A DNA stretch of 64,000 nt from Vagococcus sp. CY52-2 (GCF_022655055.1 NZ_CP093384.1:1550001-1614000); one strand, 5' to 3'; positions 11,414 to 20,780 are shown, counted from the first letter of the stretch. Notes: a model not told the origin generated them from the letters alone. A program made the numbers and translations.

Positions 11414-12700
11414 TTACATATAGTTCATTTCTTTAGCTTTTGCTTTTAATTCATCTCTAAATTTAGGATGAGCAATATTGATTAATCTTTCAGTTCGTTC
11501 AAAAATTGTACTACCCTTTAATTCTGCACTACCATATTCAGTTACAACTGTATCAATATCATTTTTTGATGTTGCAACAGGAGCACCTTCGAATAAAGTT
11601 GGTACGATTGTCGAAATCTCATCATTTTTAGCTGTCGAGTATAAACAAATAATTCCAGTACCACTCTCTGTTAAACGTACCCCTTTCATAAAATCAGATT
11701 GGCCGCCTGTCGACGAATAGTAAAGCCCTTTCACTCTTTCTGAATTACATTGACCAAGGAAATCAACTTCAATAGCAGAATTAATCGCAAATAAGTGTTT
11801 CATCTGACTAATTGTGTCAAAACTATTTGTGTAGTCACACGGTAACATTAAAATGTCTGGGTTATTATCCATGAATTCATAAAGTCGCTTGCTTCCGATG
11901 GCAAAAGTCGCAACTGACTTACCATTATGAATTTCTTTTGCACTATTGTCAATAACACCTTTTTCAGTTAAGTCAACTAATTTTTCAGGAAGCATTTCTG
12001 TATGCAATCCTAAATGTTTTTTCTCTGTCAAATATTCCATTACAGCATTAGGCATTGCACCAAAACCAATTTGCAATGTGTCACCATCTTTTACTTTTTT
12101 CGCAATTTCACGACCAACAGCTAAATCTTTTTCATTTGGTGTTGGACTAACAAGTTCTGGTAACTCAACATTATTTTCAATTAAAGCATCGACTTGGCTG
12201 ATGTGAATTGTATTTTTTTCACCAAATGTTCTTGGCATATTTTCGTTCACTTCTAAAACAATTCGTTTAGCACCTTCGACTAATGAGGCAACGTAAGATG
12301 GACTAGTACCTAATGAAAAGTTTCCATCTTTATCCATTGGCGATACTGTTGCCATGATGACTAATTTGTCACCTTCACGTTTTTTCAAAATAGAAGGGAT
12401 GTCAGAAAAATGATTTGGTAGCAAATCAATGTTTCCCGCATTCATTCCTTTTCTATCCATGCCTGATAAAAAGATTGAAATTTGGCGTAATTTTGATTTT
12501 TCTACATCAACTATTGGAAAACTAGGTAGCATACGATATAAAGAGTTACCCTCTAATGTATCCATTTCACGAATAGCATCTAATAATGCGGGTGGTTCAC
12601 CTGGCATAATTGGAAAAATAATAGCATCTCCTGGTTCAATCACGCTGACTGCATCTTTTGCTGACTTAATTTTTTCATTATATAAGTTATCGTAATTCAT
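11414..12700 (-). CDS. Acetyl-CoA hydrolase/transferase-family CoA transferase
   Basis: A 428-residue family-I CoA transferase of the 4-hydroxybutyrate / butyryl-CoA:acetate type, swapping CoA between an acyl-CoA and a free acid such as acetate. Seen: the N-terminal half with [19 protein letters not shown], the [16 protein letters not shown] stretch, and the catalytic-glutamate region [15 protein letters not shown] followed by [18 protein letters not shown]. The frame is open to 12841 over the upstream crotonase gene. I place the start at the ATG at 12700 because AAGGAGAG lies eight bases upstream. Position after hbd and crt suggests release of an acyl-CoA product such as butyryl- or crotonyl-CoA. 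Confidence 0.9.
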   Translation of the reverse strand: MNYDNLYNEKIKSAKDAVSVIEPGDAIIFPIMPGEPPALLDAIREMDTLEGNSLYRMLPSFPIVDVEKSKLRQISIFLSGMDRKGMNAGNIDLLPNHFSDIPSILKKREGDKLVIMATVSPMDKDGNFSLGTSPSYVASLVEGAKRIVLEVNENMPRTFGEKNTIHISQVDALIENNVELPELVSPTPNEKDLAVGREIAKKVKDGDTLQIGFGAMPNAVMEYLTEKKHLGLHTEMLPEKLVDLTEKGVIDNSAKEIHNGKSVATFAIGSKRLYEFMDNNPDILMLPCDYTNSFDTISQMKHLFAINSAIEVDFLGQCNSERVKGLYYSSTGGQSDFMKGVRLTESGTGIICLYSTAKNDEISTIVPTLFEGAPVATSKNDIDTVVTEYGSAELKGSTIFERTERLINIAHPKFRDELKAKAKEMNYM

Positions 12701-12740
12701 AGTTAAACTCTCCTTATTATTGTCAGTATTTTCTGAATTT

Positions 12741-13526
12741 TCAGTTTTTTTCAAACTTGGGTTTACGTTTATTGACGAATGCATCCATACCTTCTGTTTG
12801 ATCATTCGTTGAAAATAATGAGCCAAATACTTCTGCTTCAAGTCTTACTCCATTAGCTAAACTCATTTCAATACCCGAATCAATTGCTTCTTTACTTAGT
12901 TCTACCGCAAGTAGAGCATTTTTTCTAATTTGATTAGCTAAATCCATTGCTTCTGTTTGTAAATCATCAAAACTAACCACTTTATTTACTAATCCTATTC
13001 TTAAAGCATCATCAGCTGACACAATTTTACCTGTGAAAATTAATTCTTTTGCTATACCTATTCCCACAAGTCTTGTTAATCGTTGCGTGCCACCAAATCC
13101 TGGTATAATCCCTAATCCAACTTCTGGTTGACCGAATTTTGCATTGTCTGAAGCAATTCTCATATCACACGCTAAAGCTAATTCACAACCGCCACCTAAA
13201 GCAAATCCATTCACACAAGCAATCGTTGGTTGTCTTAATGTGCTTAGTTTTAAAAAGACATTATTCCCAATTTCTGAAAATGCACGTCCTTCAAACACTG
13301 TTTTATCTTTCATCTCTGAAATATCTGCTCCAGCAACAAAAGCTCTTTCACCTGTTCCTGTTACTAATAACACATCGATGTCTTGTCTAGAGCTCACTTC
13401 ATCAATGGCTTTATCTATTTCTTCTAAAACTCCTGTGCTTAGAGCATTCAACATTTTAGGTCGTTCGATTTTTAATGTCCCAACACCATTTTCAGCAGAT
13501 AAACTTAAGTATTTATATGTTTTCAT
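12741..13526 (-). CDS. Enoyl-CoA hydratase / crotonase
   Basis: A 261-residue crotonase-fold enzyme hydrating trans-2-enoyl-CoA to 3-hydroxyacyl-CoA, or the reverse. Seen: the oxyanion-hole segments AFVAGADISEMKD (near residue 65) and CVNGFALGGGCELALACDMR (near 105), and the active-site region FGQPEVGLGIIPGFGGTQRL with the glutamates expected of active hydratases. Length is normal. GGAGG lies eight bases before the ATG. It is 14 bases after the 3-hydroxyacyl-CoA dehydrogenase gene and 40 before the CoA transferase, clearly in the same operon. Confidence 0.93.
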   Translation of the reverse strand: MKTYKYLSLSAENGVGTLKIERPKMLNALSTGVLEEIDKAIDEVSSRQDIDVLLVTGTGERAFVAGADISEMKDKTVFEGRAFSEIGNNVFLKLSTLRQPTIACVNGFALGGGCELALACDMRIASDNAKFGQPEVGLGIIPGFGGTQRLTRLVGIGIAKELIFTGKIVSADDALRIGLVNKVVSFDDLQTEAMDLANQIRKNALLAVELSKEAIDSGIEMSLANGVRLEAEVFGSLFSTNDQTEGMDAFVNKRKPKFEKN

Positions 13527-13540
13527 TCATGATTCCTCCA

Positions 13541-14395
13541 TTATTTTTTGTAGTTATAAAAACCTTTTCCTGTTTTATTTCCTAACCATCCTGCTTCTAC
13601 ATATTTTTTAAGTAGTGGTGCTGGACGATATTTAGAATCATTAAATCCGTCATATAACACGTTCATAATAGCTAAACACGTATCTAGTCCAATATAGTCT
13701 GCTAATGCTAAGGGTCCCATCGGATGGTTTGCGCCGAGTGTCATTGACTCATCAATTTCTTCAGCTGTAGCAACGCCTTCACCTAAAACAAATATTGCTT
13801 CATTAATCATTGGAATTAAAATACGGTTTACTGCAAATCCTGGTGAGTCTTTAATATCAATTGATACTTTTCTCATTTTACTTGCTACATCTAAAATAGA
13901 TTTTGCTGTTTCATCACTTGTTGCCATACCATGGTTAATCTCAACTAATTTCATCAGTGGTACTGGATTAAAGAAATGCATTCCGACTACTTTTTCTGGT
14001 CTACTTGTTACTGAAGCGATTTCAGTAATTGATAAAGAAGATGTGTTTGTGGCTAAAATTGTATGTTCTGGTGCAATCGCGTCTAACTGTTTAAAAATAT
14101 CTAATTTAATTCTTTTATTTTCTGTTGCAGCTTCAATAATCAAATCAACGTGTTTTGCATCATCATAAGATGTTGATAGTGTGATTCTATCTAAAATTTT
14201 TGTTACTTCATCTTCTGTTTTAGAGCCACGTTTAACTGATTTTGCTAAAAACCCTTTAATTTTTTCCAAACCGTTTTGTGTTGCTTCTTCCGTTATGTCA
14301 TTCATATAAACATCGTAGCCAACTGTTGCTAAGACTTGAACAATACCATTTCCCATTTGTCCTGCGCCGACAACCATTACCTTTTTAATCTCCAT
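13541..14395 (-). CDS. hbd: 3-hydroxybutyryl-CoA dehydrogenase
   Basis: A 284-residue NAD(P)-dependent dehydrogenase interconverting acetoacetyl-CoA and 3-hydroxybutyryl-CoA. Seen: the N-terminal Rossmann motif [13 protein letters not shown], the catalytic-region pattern [11 protein letters not shown] followed by [16 protein letters not shown] (His-containing), and the C-terminal helical domain with [24 protein letters not shown]-like features. The single-domain length is that of stand-alone Hbd proteins, not of the large FadB type. It follows the acyl-CoA dehydrogenase gene by 18 bases. Confidence 0.93.
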   Translation of the reverse strand: MEIKKVMVVGAGQMGNGIVQVLATVGYDVYMNDITEEATQNGLEKIKGFLAKSVKRGSKTEDEVTKILDRITLSTSYDDAKHVDLIIEAATENKRIKLDIFKQLDAIAPEHTILATNTSSLSITEIASVTSRPEKVVGMHFFNPVPLMKLVEINHGMATSDETAKSILDVASKMRKVSIDIKDSPGFAVNRILIPMINEAIFVLGEGVATAEEIDESMTLGANHPMGPLALADYIGLDTCLAIMNVLYDGFNDSKYRPAPLLKKYVEAGWLGNKTGKGFYNYKK

Positions 14396-14413
14396 TTTTA
14401 TACGTCCTTTACT

Positions 14414-15532
14414 TTACATTTTATTATCTATCCACGGTTTTGCTATGATACGTCTTAATCGATTAGATGATGATCCATATATCGCTGTAATTTTTGCATC
14501 TCGTACAAATCTCTCGATATCATTGTTTCGCATATAACCATAACCACCACTCATATTTATAATACTTTCTGTTGCATCAATTGCTAAGTTAGATGCAGTT
14601 AATTTGGTCATCGCGACCATGCGTTCATCTTGTTCTTGCTCAGAATTAATTACCTGTATCAGTAAAGACCTAGCAGAATAAATTCCTGTTTCAATATCTG
14701 CTAGCTTAAATTGTGTAGAGGTCATATCGATTAAGCGTTTTCCTAAATTTCTATCATAAGACACATATTTCAATCCTCTATCAAGTGCTCCTCCTGCGAT
14801 TCCTAAGGATTGTGCTGCAACTGCTAGACGGTTTCGATTTAAAATAGATTGAATCTGAACTAATCCATCTGTTACGCCACCTAATAACTGCTTATCTGAT
14901 ACTTCAACATTTTGTAAGGTCACACTGGCAACAGGGAGTGCTTTAATCCCCATCTTTTCTTCAAGTTCACCGACTTTTATGCCATTGGTCTTTTTATCAA
15001 TGACAAACACAGCATAGCCTTCATCGCCATCAAGACTCATAGTTTTAGCCGCAATCAGTAACACACTGGCAATAGGAGAATTTGAAATATAATCTTTGTT
15101 TCCTGATAATACCCAACCTGTTTCTGTTTGTCTGGCAATCGTATTCATTTCTTCAATTTCGCTACCTGTAATAGGTTCATTTAAAGCAAAACAGCCATAA
15201 AACTCACCAGTTAATGCTTTATCTAAGTACTGTTTCTTTTGTTCTTCTGTTCCAAATTGTGAAATAGGCCAAGCACAATGACTTTCTTGTGTGAGCAGAA
15301 TACTACCAAGTGCTGGAAAATTTTTAGAGACTAGCCGAATAACGCTTAAGTAATCATGATAGGTAAGATTATTTAACTGTTTATATAAACTTGGCAAAAT
15401 ATTCATTTGAAATAAATGTTTCATCTGTTCTTCTGGAAATTTATCTACCGTATCGTAATATCTTGCTACTTTTGCTAATTCTTTATGAGAGTAATTCATC
15501 ACTTGTTGCACTAGCTCATGTCTTTTTTCCAT
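14414..15532 (-). CDS. Acyl-CoA dehydrogenase-family protein lacking the usual catalytic Glu
   Basis: A 372-residue protein with the acyl-CoA dehydrogenase fold: N-terminal helical part, the flavin-region FALNEPITGSE, a middle beta domain, and the C-terminal INMSGGYGYMRNNDIERFVRDAKI segment. In most family members the next residues are IYEGTNEI, whose first Glu is the catalytic base. Here they read IYGSSSNRLRRI, so that Glu is missing. The alternative base position of the isovaleryl-CoA type also seems not to be Glu (LNRNRLAVAA). It may have a changed reaction or use another base. It is the second gene of the thl operon. AAGGGG precedes the ATG. Confidence 0.85.
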   Translation of the reverse strand: MEKRHELVQQVMNYSHKELAKVARYYDTVDKFPEEQMKHLFQMNILPSLYKQLNNLTYHDYLSVIRLVSKNFPALGSILLTQESHCAWPISQFGTEEQKKQYLDKALTGEFYGCFALNEPITGSEIEEMNTIARQTETGWVLSGNKDYISNSPIASVLLIAAKTMSLDGDEGYAVFVIDKKTNGIKVGELEEKMGIKALPVASVTLQNVEVSDKQLLGGVTDGLVQIQSILNRNRLAVAAQSLGIAGGALDRGLKYVSYDRNLGKRLIDMTSTQFKLADIETGIYSARSLLIQVINSEQEQDERMVAMTKLTASNLAIDATESIINMSGGYGYMRNNDIERFVRDAKITAIYGSSSNRLRRIIAKPWIDNKM

Positions 15533-15558
15533 TGTGCTTACCCCTTTACTTCACTTAA

Positions 15559-16740
15559 TTAACCACGCTTAACAACTAAAGCGATACCTTGTCCGCCACC
15601 GATACATAGAGTTGCTAATCCATTTTTCGCATCACGTTTTTTCATTTCATGTAGTAATGTTACTAAGATACGTGCACCACTTGCTCCAATTGGATGTCCT
15701 AGAGCAATTGCGCCACCATTAACGTTTGTAATGTCTTCATTTAATCCTAATTCTTGCATCACACTCATTGCTTGAGATGCAAACGCTTCATTTGATTCCA
15801 CTAAATCTAAATCTTCCACTGTTAAACCAGCTTTTTCTAATGCTTTTTTAGTTGCAGGGATAGGACCTGTTCCCATAATTGTTGGATCAACACCTGCTGA
15901 GGCATATGATTCGATTGAAGCTAAAACTTCTAGGCCTAACTCATCTGCTTTTTCACGTGACATTAATACTAGGATTGCTGCACCATCATTCACGCCAGAT
16001 GCGTTACCCGCTGTAACAGTGCCATCTTTTTTGAAGGCTGGACGTAAGTTTGATAATTTTTCTACAGTAGAACCAAAACGTGGGAATTCATCATCTTTAA
16101 AGATAACTGGTTCACCTTTACGTTGTGGAATTTCAATTTCAACGATTTCTTCTTTAAAGCGTCCTGATGTAACAGCTGCTTCTGCTTTATTTTGACTTTT
16201 TGCAGCAAATTCATCTTGTTGTTCTCTTGTAAAGCCAAATTTTTCTGCAATGTTTTCTGCAGTGATTCCCATGTGGATTCCGTGGAAAGCATCTACTAAA
16301 CCATCTGATAACATTGTATCGATTACTTTAGCATCTCCCATACGTTTACCCCAACGTTCACTTTCTAAAACATAAGGTGCTTGACTCATACTTTCAGTCC
16401 CACCAGCAACAACAATCTCATTGTCACCTAACATGATAGATTGAGCAGCAAGAACAACTGTTTTTAATCCTGAACCACAAACTTTATTAATAGTGAAGGC
16501 TGATTTTTCTTGAGGAATGCCAGCGTTTATTGCGACTTGACGTGAAACGTTTTGTCCTAACCCACCTGATAAAACATTTCCTAAAATCACTTCGTCAACT
16601 AATGATGGATCTAAATTAATATCTTTTAAAGATGCTTCTAATACTTTTTTTCCTAATTCAACGGCTGACATATTTTTAAGACTTCCACCAAAACTTCCAA
16701 TTGGACTTCTTCTAGCTGATACGATTACTACTTCTTTCAC
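15559..16740 (-). CDS. thl: Acetyl-CoA C-acetyltransferase (thiolase)
   Basis: A 393-residue thiolase that condenses two acetyl-CoA to acetoacetyl-CoA or runs the reverse cleavage. Seen: the nucleophile Cys in [12 protein letters not shown] (near residue 88), the His motif [17 protein letters not shown], and the second Cys in [12 protein letters not shown] near the C-terminus. The start is GTG at 16740 with AGGAGG eight bases upstream. It is the first gene of a seven-gene minus-strand run (thiolase to aquaporin). A 19-base palindrome about 100 bases upstream is a likely regulator site. Confidence 0.95.
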   Translation of the reverse strand: MKEVVIVSARRSPIGSFGGSLKNMSAVELGKKVLEASLKDINLDPSLVDEVILGNVLSGGLGQNVSRQVAINAGIPQEKSAFTINKVCGSGLKTVVLAAQSIMLGDNEIVVAGGTESMSQAPYVLESERWGKRMGDAKVIDTMLSDGLVDAFHGIHMGITAENIAEKFGFTREQQDEFAAKSQNKAEAAVTSGRFKEEIVEIEIPQRKGEPVIFKDDEFPRFGSTVEKLSNLRPAFKKDGTVTAGNASGVNDGAAILVLMSREKADELGLEVLASIESYASAGVDPTIMGTGPIPATKKALEKAGLTVEDLDLVESNEAFASQAMSVMQELGLNEDITNVNGGAIALGHPIGASGARILVTLLHEMKKRDAKNGLATLCIGGGQGIALVVKRG

Positions 16741-16841
16741 TTATATTTCCTCCTATAGCGCCAATTAATAAAGCGCTTCATTTACACTTATTATTTTATA
16801 TCGAAACATAACAAAAATCTAACAAGTAAATATAATTTATA

Positions 16842-16860
16842 CTATTAGTTAAACTAATAG
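16842..16860. promoter_or_regulatory. Perfect palindrome upstream of the thl operon (putative operator)
   Basis: CTATTAGTTAAACTAATAG is two perfect 9-base arms around one base, about 100 bases upstream of thl. The same left arm, CTATTAGTT, recurs in an imperfect copy at 19380-19398 upstream of the second acyl-CoA dehydrogenase. A LysR gene sits between the two targets, so a shared operator is plausible. Confidence 0.55.
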
Positions 16861-16961
16861 ACTTTAAAAATCTTATTAAACAAGGTTTTTATAGACTCTT
16901 TCATTAAATATTAGCATAATAAGTATAATTTTCTTTTAACATTTGATAATTTTATATTTTA

Positions 16962-16996
16962 ATAAAAAAAACATGAATCAAAAAGAGTCATGTTTC
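16962..16996 (-). terminator. Terminator of the LysR-type regulator gene
   Basis: On the minus strand AAACATGA and TCATGTTT arms flank a 10-base loop and are followed by a T-rich tail. Confidence 0.8.
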
Positions 16997-17003
16997 TACA
17001 AAA

Positions 17004-17906
17004 TTAAATCATTGGTTGATAAAAGTAACTAAGAATGGATTCATATACTTTACTTTCAACTTCAGAATAAGTCGCTTTTATCGGTCTACAAAGTAATACA
17101 TTAAACGGAATTGGATCCTTAAATGGAATCTCCTTAAACAACGTTTTATCCATTGTTCTCTCAATTGGAGAAGGTAGAATTGTAACAATTTTAGATTCTT
17201 GAGTTGCTTCTACTAAATAGTCCCATGAAGAGGATTGAAACATAATTTTTGCTTTACTTTTTATTTTTGCTAATTTATTTCTAACCAATTCATTTGTGGT
17301 AAAACTCTCATTGAAAGTTCCAATCGGATAAGGTTCTAAATCTTCCCAGTTCAACATTTTTTTATAAGCAAGCGGATGATCATGATACACAAATGCCGTC
17401 ATTTCATCAATCTGAATGACATGTTCTTCAAATGCTTTAGGATCTAAACTTGTTGGCTCAATTAAAATAGCATAGTCTAAATCATTTTGAAATAGCATTT
17501 TTCTTAATTGGTTACTCCCACCTTCAATGATTTCAATTTGAATATCTGGATTGGCTAGAGTGAATTTCGGGAAAAACGAAGAAAAGAAAATACGTAAAAT
17601 CAGCGAAGGAAGCCCTATACGAATCGTTCCTTTTTGTTTTGCTGCTTCTTTTCTTACCATATCATTCATTTGCTCATGTAACTTAGTAATTTGTTGAGCG
17701 TAAGCATATAATTTCTCTCCACTTGGCGTAAGAGAATCTAAACGACCGTTTTTTCGATAAAACAAAACCAATTCCTCATTGGCTTCAAAATTTATAATCA
17801 ACTGACTCAATGCAGATTGTGTAATATGAATTTTTTTTGCTGCTAAAGACAAATTACAACCACACTCGACAATATTCATAAAATAATATAACTGTTGAAT
17901 ATCCAT
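17004..17906 (-). CDS. LysR-family transcriptional regulator
   Basis: A regulator of 300 residues with an N-terminal winged helix-turn-helix (MDIQQLYYFMNIVECGCNLS, then AAKKIHITQSALSQLI at about residues 20-40) and a C-terminal effector-binding domain. The HTH is slightly unusual: NFEANEELVLFYRKNGR replaces the common LE-x-x-LG-x-x-LF pattern. The open frame extends to 17948, but AAGGGG about eight bases before the ATG at 17906 fixes that start. It lies between the thl operon and a lone acyl-CoA dehydrogenase gene, all on one strand, so it probably controls acyl-CoA metabolism. The inducer is unknown. Confidence 0.9.
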   Translation of the reverse strand: MDIQQLYYFMNIVECGCNLSLAAKKIHITQSALSQLIINFEANEELVLFYRKNGRLDSLTPSGEKLYAYAQQITKLHEQMNDMVRKEAAKQKGTIRIGLPSLILRIFFSSFFPKFTLANPDIQIEIIEGGSNQLRKMLFQNDLDYAILIEPTSLDPKAFEEHVIQIDEMTAFVYHDHPLAYKKMLNWEDLEPYPIGTFNESFTTNELVRNKLAKIKSKAKIMFQSSSWDYLVEATQESKIVTILPSPIERTMDKTLFKEIPFKDPIPFNVLLCRPIKATYSEVESKVYESILSYFYQPMI

Positions 17907-17986
17907 GCTGTTAACCCCTTCTAGCTTCTTTCTTTTAAGAATACTCATACGCTAAATAAAAATCAACATAAAAGCGTTTGTCCGAC

Positions 17987-18025
17987 AAAAAAAGCTACTA
18001 AATCCATGACTAATTTAGCAGCTTA
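17987..18025 (-). terminator. Terminator of the second acyl-CoA dehydrogenase gene
   Basis: On the minus strand GCTGCTAAAT and ATTTAGTAGC arms with an 8-9 base loop are followed by a T-run. Confidence 0.85.
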
Positions 18026-18077
18026 TACTCTATTTAATTCAAAAGTTTGTGATAATTGGAAAATTAATAATTAAAAA

Positions 18078-19280
18078 TTAAACGAAAGCTCCTTGTCCAG
18101 TTAAGTAACGCCCAACAATTAGTGCGTTAATTTCGTGAGTTCCTTCATAAGAGTAAATTGCTTCACCATCAGCGAAGAATCGAGCTACGTCAGTTTCTAA
18201 TGTAATCCCGTTACCACCACATACTTCACGACCTAAAGCAACTGTTTCTCTCATTCTTAAAGCATTATGCATTTTAGCCAATGCAGAGTTTTCTTCTAAG
18301 AATTCACCTTGTTCTTGTAAGTTAGCTAATTGTGCAGAGTAAGCTAATGTTGCGACAACGTTTGCTTCCATACGAGCTAATTTTTCTTGAACTAATTGGA
18401 ATGAAGAAACTTTTTTACCAAATTGGTCACGCTCTTTAACATATTTAAGTGCAGCTTCTAATGAACCATAAGTCATACCCATTGCTAAATGAGCGATGTC
18501 CGCACGTGTTGCGCGTAAAATACGAGCAACATCTTTAAATCCATTAACATTTTCTAAGCGAGTGCTGTCGTCAACTTCAACGTTATCTAAATAGATATGA
18601 CCATTTTGTACTTCTCTTAAAGCAACTTTATTTTGGATAACATCAACTCTAAGTCCTTTTGAACCACCAGGTACGATGAAACACTTAATTTTGTTATCAG
18701 CTGTATCACGAGCAAAAATTGGTAAGATATCAGCAGTGTTTGCTCCACCAATCCAACGTTTTTCTCCGTTGATAACCCATTTGTCGCCTTTTTTCTCAGC
18801 AGTTGTTGCAAGTCCACCAGCAATATCTGACCCATGATCTGGTTCAGTTAAACCAAAACATCCTTGCCATTCAAATGACGCCACTTTTGGTGCGTAATGA
18901 GCGATTTGTTCTTCACTACCACCCATTAAGATTGTGTTGTAGCATAATCCACCATGAACTGTATAGAATGTTGCGATTGAAGCGTCTAATTTAGCAAGTT
19001 CTAAATATAAAAAGGCATTATATAATTCACTTGGTTTACGTTTTCCTTCACGTCCTTCAAATAATAATGGACTGTTCATTACACCAACTTTAGCAATTTC
19101 ACCAAATGCTTCAAATGGGAATTCAGCTTTTTCCCAGTGCTCATTAATAACTGGTTTTACTTTTTCTTCTAGAACTTTTCGTAAATTTTTAAGAACAGTG
19201 AATTCACCTTCAGTCAACCCTCTTGAAAAGGCATACAAATCTAACGGATAAAACTCTTTCAATTCTTCTAAATATGACAT
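18078..19280 (-). CDS. Acyl-CoA dehydrogenase, glutaryl-CoA-dehydrogenase-like
   Basis: A 400-residue flavoprotein dehydrogenase. Seen: CFGLTEPDHGSDIAG (flavin/substrate region), KRWIGGANTADI, and the C-terminal REVCGGNGITLETDVARF followed by YEGTHEINALIVGR, which keeps the catalytic glutamate. The GTHEINALIVGR ending is the form seen in the glutaryl-CoA dehydrogenase subgroup, but decarboxylating activity cannot be inferred. The start is ATG at 19280, eight bases after GGAGG; the upstream in-frame TTG overlaps the ribosome site. It is a single-gene unit with its own terminator. No etfAB electron-acceptor genes occur in the window. Confidence 0.9.
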   Translation of the reverse strand: MSYLEELKEFYPLDLYAFSRGLTEGEFTVLKNLRKVLEEKVKPVINEHWEKAEFPFEAFGEIAKVGVMNSPLLFEGREGKRKPSELYNAFLYLELAKLDASIATFYTVHGGLCYNTILMGGSEEQIAHYAPKVASFEWQGCFGLTEPDHGSDIAGGLATTAEKKGDKWVINGEKRWIGGANTADILPIFARDTADNKIKCFIVPGGSKGLRVDVIQNKVALREVQNGHIYLDNVEVDDSTRLENVNGFKDVARILRATRADIAHLAMGMTYGSLEAALKYVKERDQFGKKVSSFQLVQEKLARMEANVVATLAYSAQLANLQEQGEFLEENSALAKMHNALRMRETVALGREVCGGNGITLETDVARFFADGEAIYSYEGTHEINALIVGRYLTGQGAFV

Positions 19281-19379
19281 GTTGTGTTCCTCCAAAAATT
19301 TATTTTTTGTTATTTCCTACTTACAATCAAATAATAATCCGTTTTCACGAACATTGCTACTTAACAAAAATTATGTAAA

Positions 19380-19398
19380 CTATTAGTTTTATTAATAC
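19380..19398. promoter_or_regulatory. Imperfect copy of the thl palindrome upstream of acyl-CoA dehydrogenase
   Basis: CTATTAGTT followed after one base by TATTAATAC. The left arm is identical to that at 16842 and the right arm matches it at six of nine positions. It sits about 100 bases upstream of the gene start, the same distance as the thl copy. Confidence 0.4.
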
Positions 19399-19497
19399 TT
19401 TTATAAAGCCTTTACATTATTTAGTTTTTGCTCTTTATTCTATGATAAGAGTTGCCTTTTTTTTAGATTATAATAATTATCAAATAATAACAATTAA

Positions 19498-19525
19498 TTG
19501 TAAACGGATTATTTTATGTTATGAT
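19498..19525 (+). promoter_or_regulatory. Sigma-A-type promoter of the cupin gene
   Basis: TTGTAA (-35, 19498-19503), a 16-base spacer, then TATGAT (-10, 19520-19525), about 30 bases before the cupin start. Confidence 0.6.
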
Positions 19526-19557
19526 AGACATATAAAATAGCATTGGAGGAATAGATA

Positions 19558-19980
19558 ATGAGTTTTGATTTTACAGACAGAGGACAAAAACCAGTAGTAG
19601 AAAACGTTGAAGAATGGACCTTGGCAAATGACAATTACCGTACAACTGTATGGACAGGCAAAAAAATGCAAATGACTTTAATGTCCATTCTACCTGGGGA
19701 TGATATTGGTTTAGAAGTCCACCATGGTATTGACCAATTTTTACGTATTGAAGAAGGAAAAGGGTTATGCAAAATGGGAGATACTGAAGATAATTTAACA
19801 TTTGTTAAAGAAGTTTCTGATGATGATGCCATTTTTGTTCCAGCAGATATGTGGCATAATGTTGAAAACATTGGTGATAAACCATTAAAACTTTATACTT
19901 TATACGCTGGTCCAGATCATTTACCTGGAACCGTTCATCCAACTCATCAAGATGCTATTGATGACCCTAATGAAGACTAA
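19558..19980 (+). CDS. Small cupin-domain protein
   Basis: A 140-residue single cupin barrel. Metal-ligand-like residues appear in the first motif region (GLEVHHGIDQFLRIEEGKG) and in the second (PADMWHNVENIGDKPLKLYTLYAG). It is acidic, soluble and has no signal peptide. Proteins of this kind are widespread in Firmicutes and mostly have no assigned function; sugar- or mannose-isomerase-like roles are sometimes suggested. GGAGG eight bases before the ATG, its own promoter and a strong terminator show a single-gene unit. Function unknown. Confidence 0.85.
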   Translation: MSFDFTDRGQKPVVENVEEWTLANDNYRTTVWTGKKMQMTLMSILPGDDIGLEVHHGIDQFLRIEEGKGLCKMGDTEDNLTFVKEVSDDDAIFVPADMWHNVENIGDKPLKLYTLYAGPDHLPGTVHPTHQDAIDDPNED

Positions 19981-19991
19981 ATAATATAAAA

Positions 19992-20032
19992 CAAATGCCA
20001 CAGCGAGCAACTCACTGTGGCGTGTTTTTTAT
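19992..20032 (+). terminator. Terminator of the cupin gene
   Basis: GCCACAG and CTGTGGC arms (19997-20003, 20015-20021) are followed by TTTTTT. Confidence 0.88.
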
Positions 20033-20042
20033 TAATTTTAAG

Positions 20043-20070
20043 CAAAAAAAAATAGGCTTAACACCTATAT
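20043..20070 (-). terminator. Terminator after the SRP RNA
   Basis: On the minus strand ATAGG and CCTAT arms with a seven-base loop are followed by a run of eight or more T. Confidence 0.7.
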
Positions 20071-20073
20071 AAA

Positions 20074-20160
20074 ATCAGACACATGGTGGCACCAACTTAG
20101 TGCTGCTTCCTTCCAGATCTGACACGCTTCATCGGTCCACCATTGTCCTAGCCATAACGG
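20074..20160 (-). ncRNA. ffs: Signal recognition particle RNA, small bacterial type
   Basis: On the minus strand the conserved SRP core is visible: GTCAGATCTGGAAGGAAGCAG, with the GGAAGCAGC-like asymmetric loop region that binds Ffh. Flanking arms AATGGTGG and CCACCATG close the hairpin. The RNA pairs with Ffh protein to target membrane proteins. The ends are approximate; a terminator follows. It lies just upstream of a region ending at tadA on the same strand, a common arrangement in Firmicutes near dnaX/tadA. Confidence 0.88.
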
Positions 20161-20166
20161 CATGTA

Positions 20167-20697
20167 TTATTGTACAACATTTTTTAATAGATTACTAGTC
20201 TTTTTTGCTTCTTTCTTTCTTTTTCTTATTTCTTTAAAAAAATGGGTTAATATTGTACTACATTCCTCTTCTAAAATTCCTTGTTCGACGTAACACTCAT
20301 GATTAAAGCGACTATCTTGCAATAAATTCATCAAAGAACCTACTGTGCCACCTTTTGGATCCATCGCTCCAAAATAAACGTTTTCTATCCTCGATAAAAG
20401 AATTGCTCCGCTACACATTGGGCAAGGTTCAAGAGTGACAAACAAGTGAGCTTTTTCTAATCGCCAGCTCTCCACTTGTCTGTTTGCTTCTCTTATAGCA
20501 ATCATTTCGGCATGTGTTGTAGCATCTTGTGAAAATTCACGTACATTATGTCCACGCCCTATGATTTTCCCATCCAAAATAACTACCGCTCCAATAGGAA
20601 CTTCCCCCATCATATTAGCTTTTTTAGCCTCTAATAAGGCTTCATTCATATAATATTTTTTTTCTTGTTCTGATAATTTATTTAACTTCTCTAACAT
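20167..20697 (-). CDS. tadA: tRNA-specific adenosine deaminase
   Basis: A 176-residue zinc deaminase that converts the wobble adenosine of tRNA-Arg(ACG) to inosine. Seen: the zinc/catalytic motif TTHAEMIAIREAN (HAE) and the second zinc motif TLEPCPMCSGAILLSRI (PCxxC). The C-terminal lysine-rich tail (FFKEIRKRKKEAKK) is typical. GAGGGG lies eight bases before the ATG. The SRP RNA gene lies directly downstream on the same strand. Confidence 0.95.
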   Translation of the reverse strand: MLEKLNKLSEQEKKYYMNEALLEAKKANMMGEVPIGAVVILDGKIIGRGHNVREFSQDATTHAEMIAIREANRQVESWRLEKAHLFVTLEPCPMCSGAILLSRIENVYFGAMDPKGGTVGSLMNLLQDSRFNHECYVEQGILEEECSTILTHFFKEIRKRKKEAKKTSNLLKNVVQ

Positions 20698-20780
20698 TTT
20701 TTAACCCCTCTATAAAAGATGTTTTTAAACTTTAGTTTTATGTTAGAATAACTTTAACATAAAATAAAGGATGATTTAAT

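Noticed and set aside
12701-12841. N-terminal extension of the CoA transferase
   Set aside because: It overlaps the crotonase coding region, is not family-like, and a good ribosome site marks the ATG at 12700.
16765-16785. cre site upstream of thl
   Set aside because: Only the central AAGCGCTT is present; the flanking TG and CA positions do not match.
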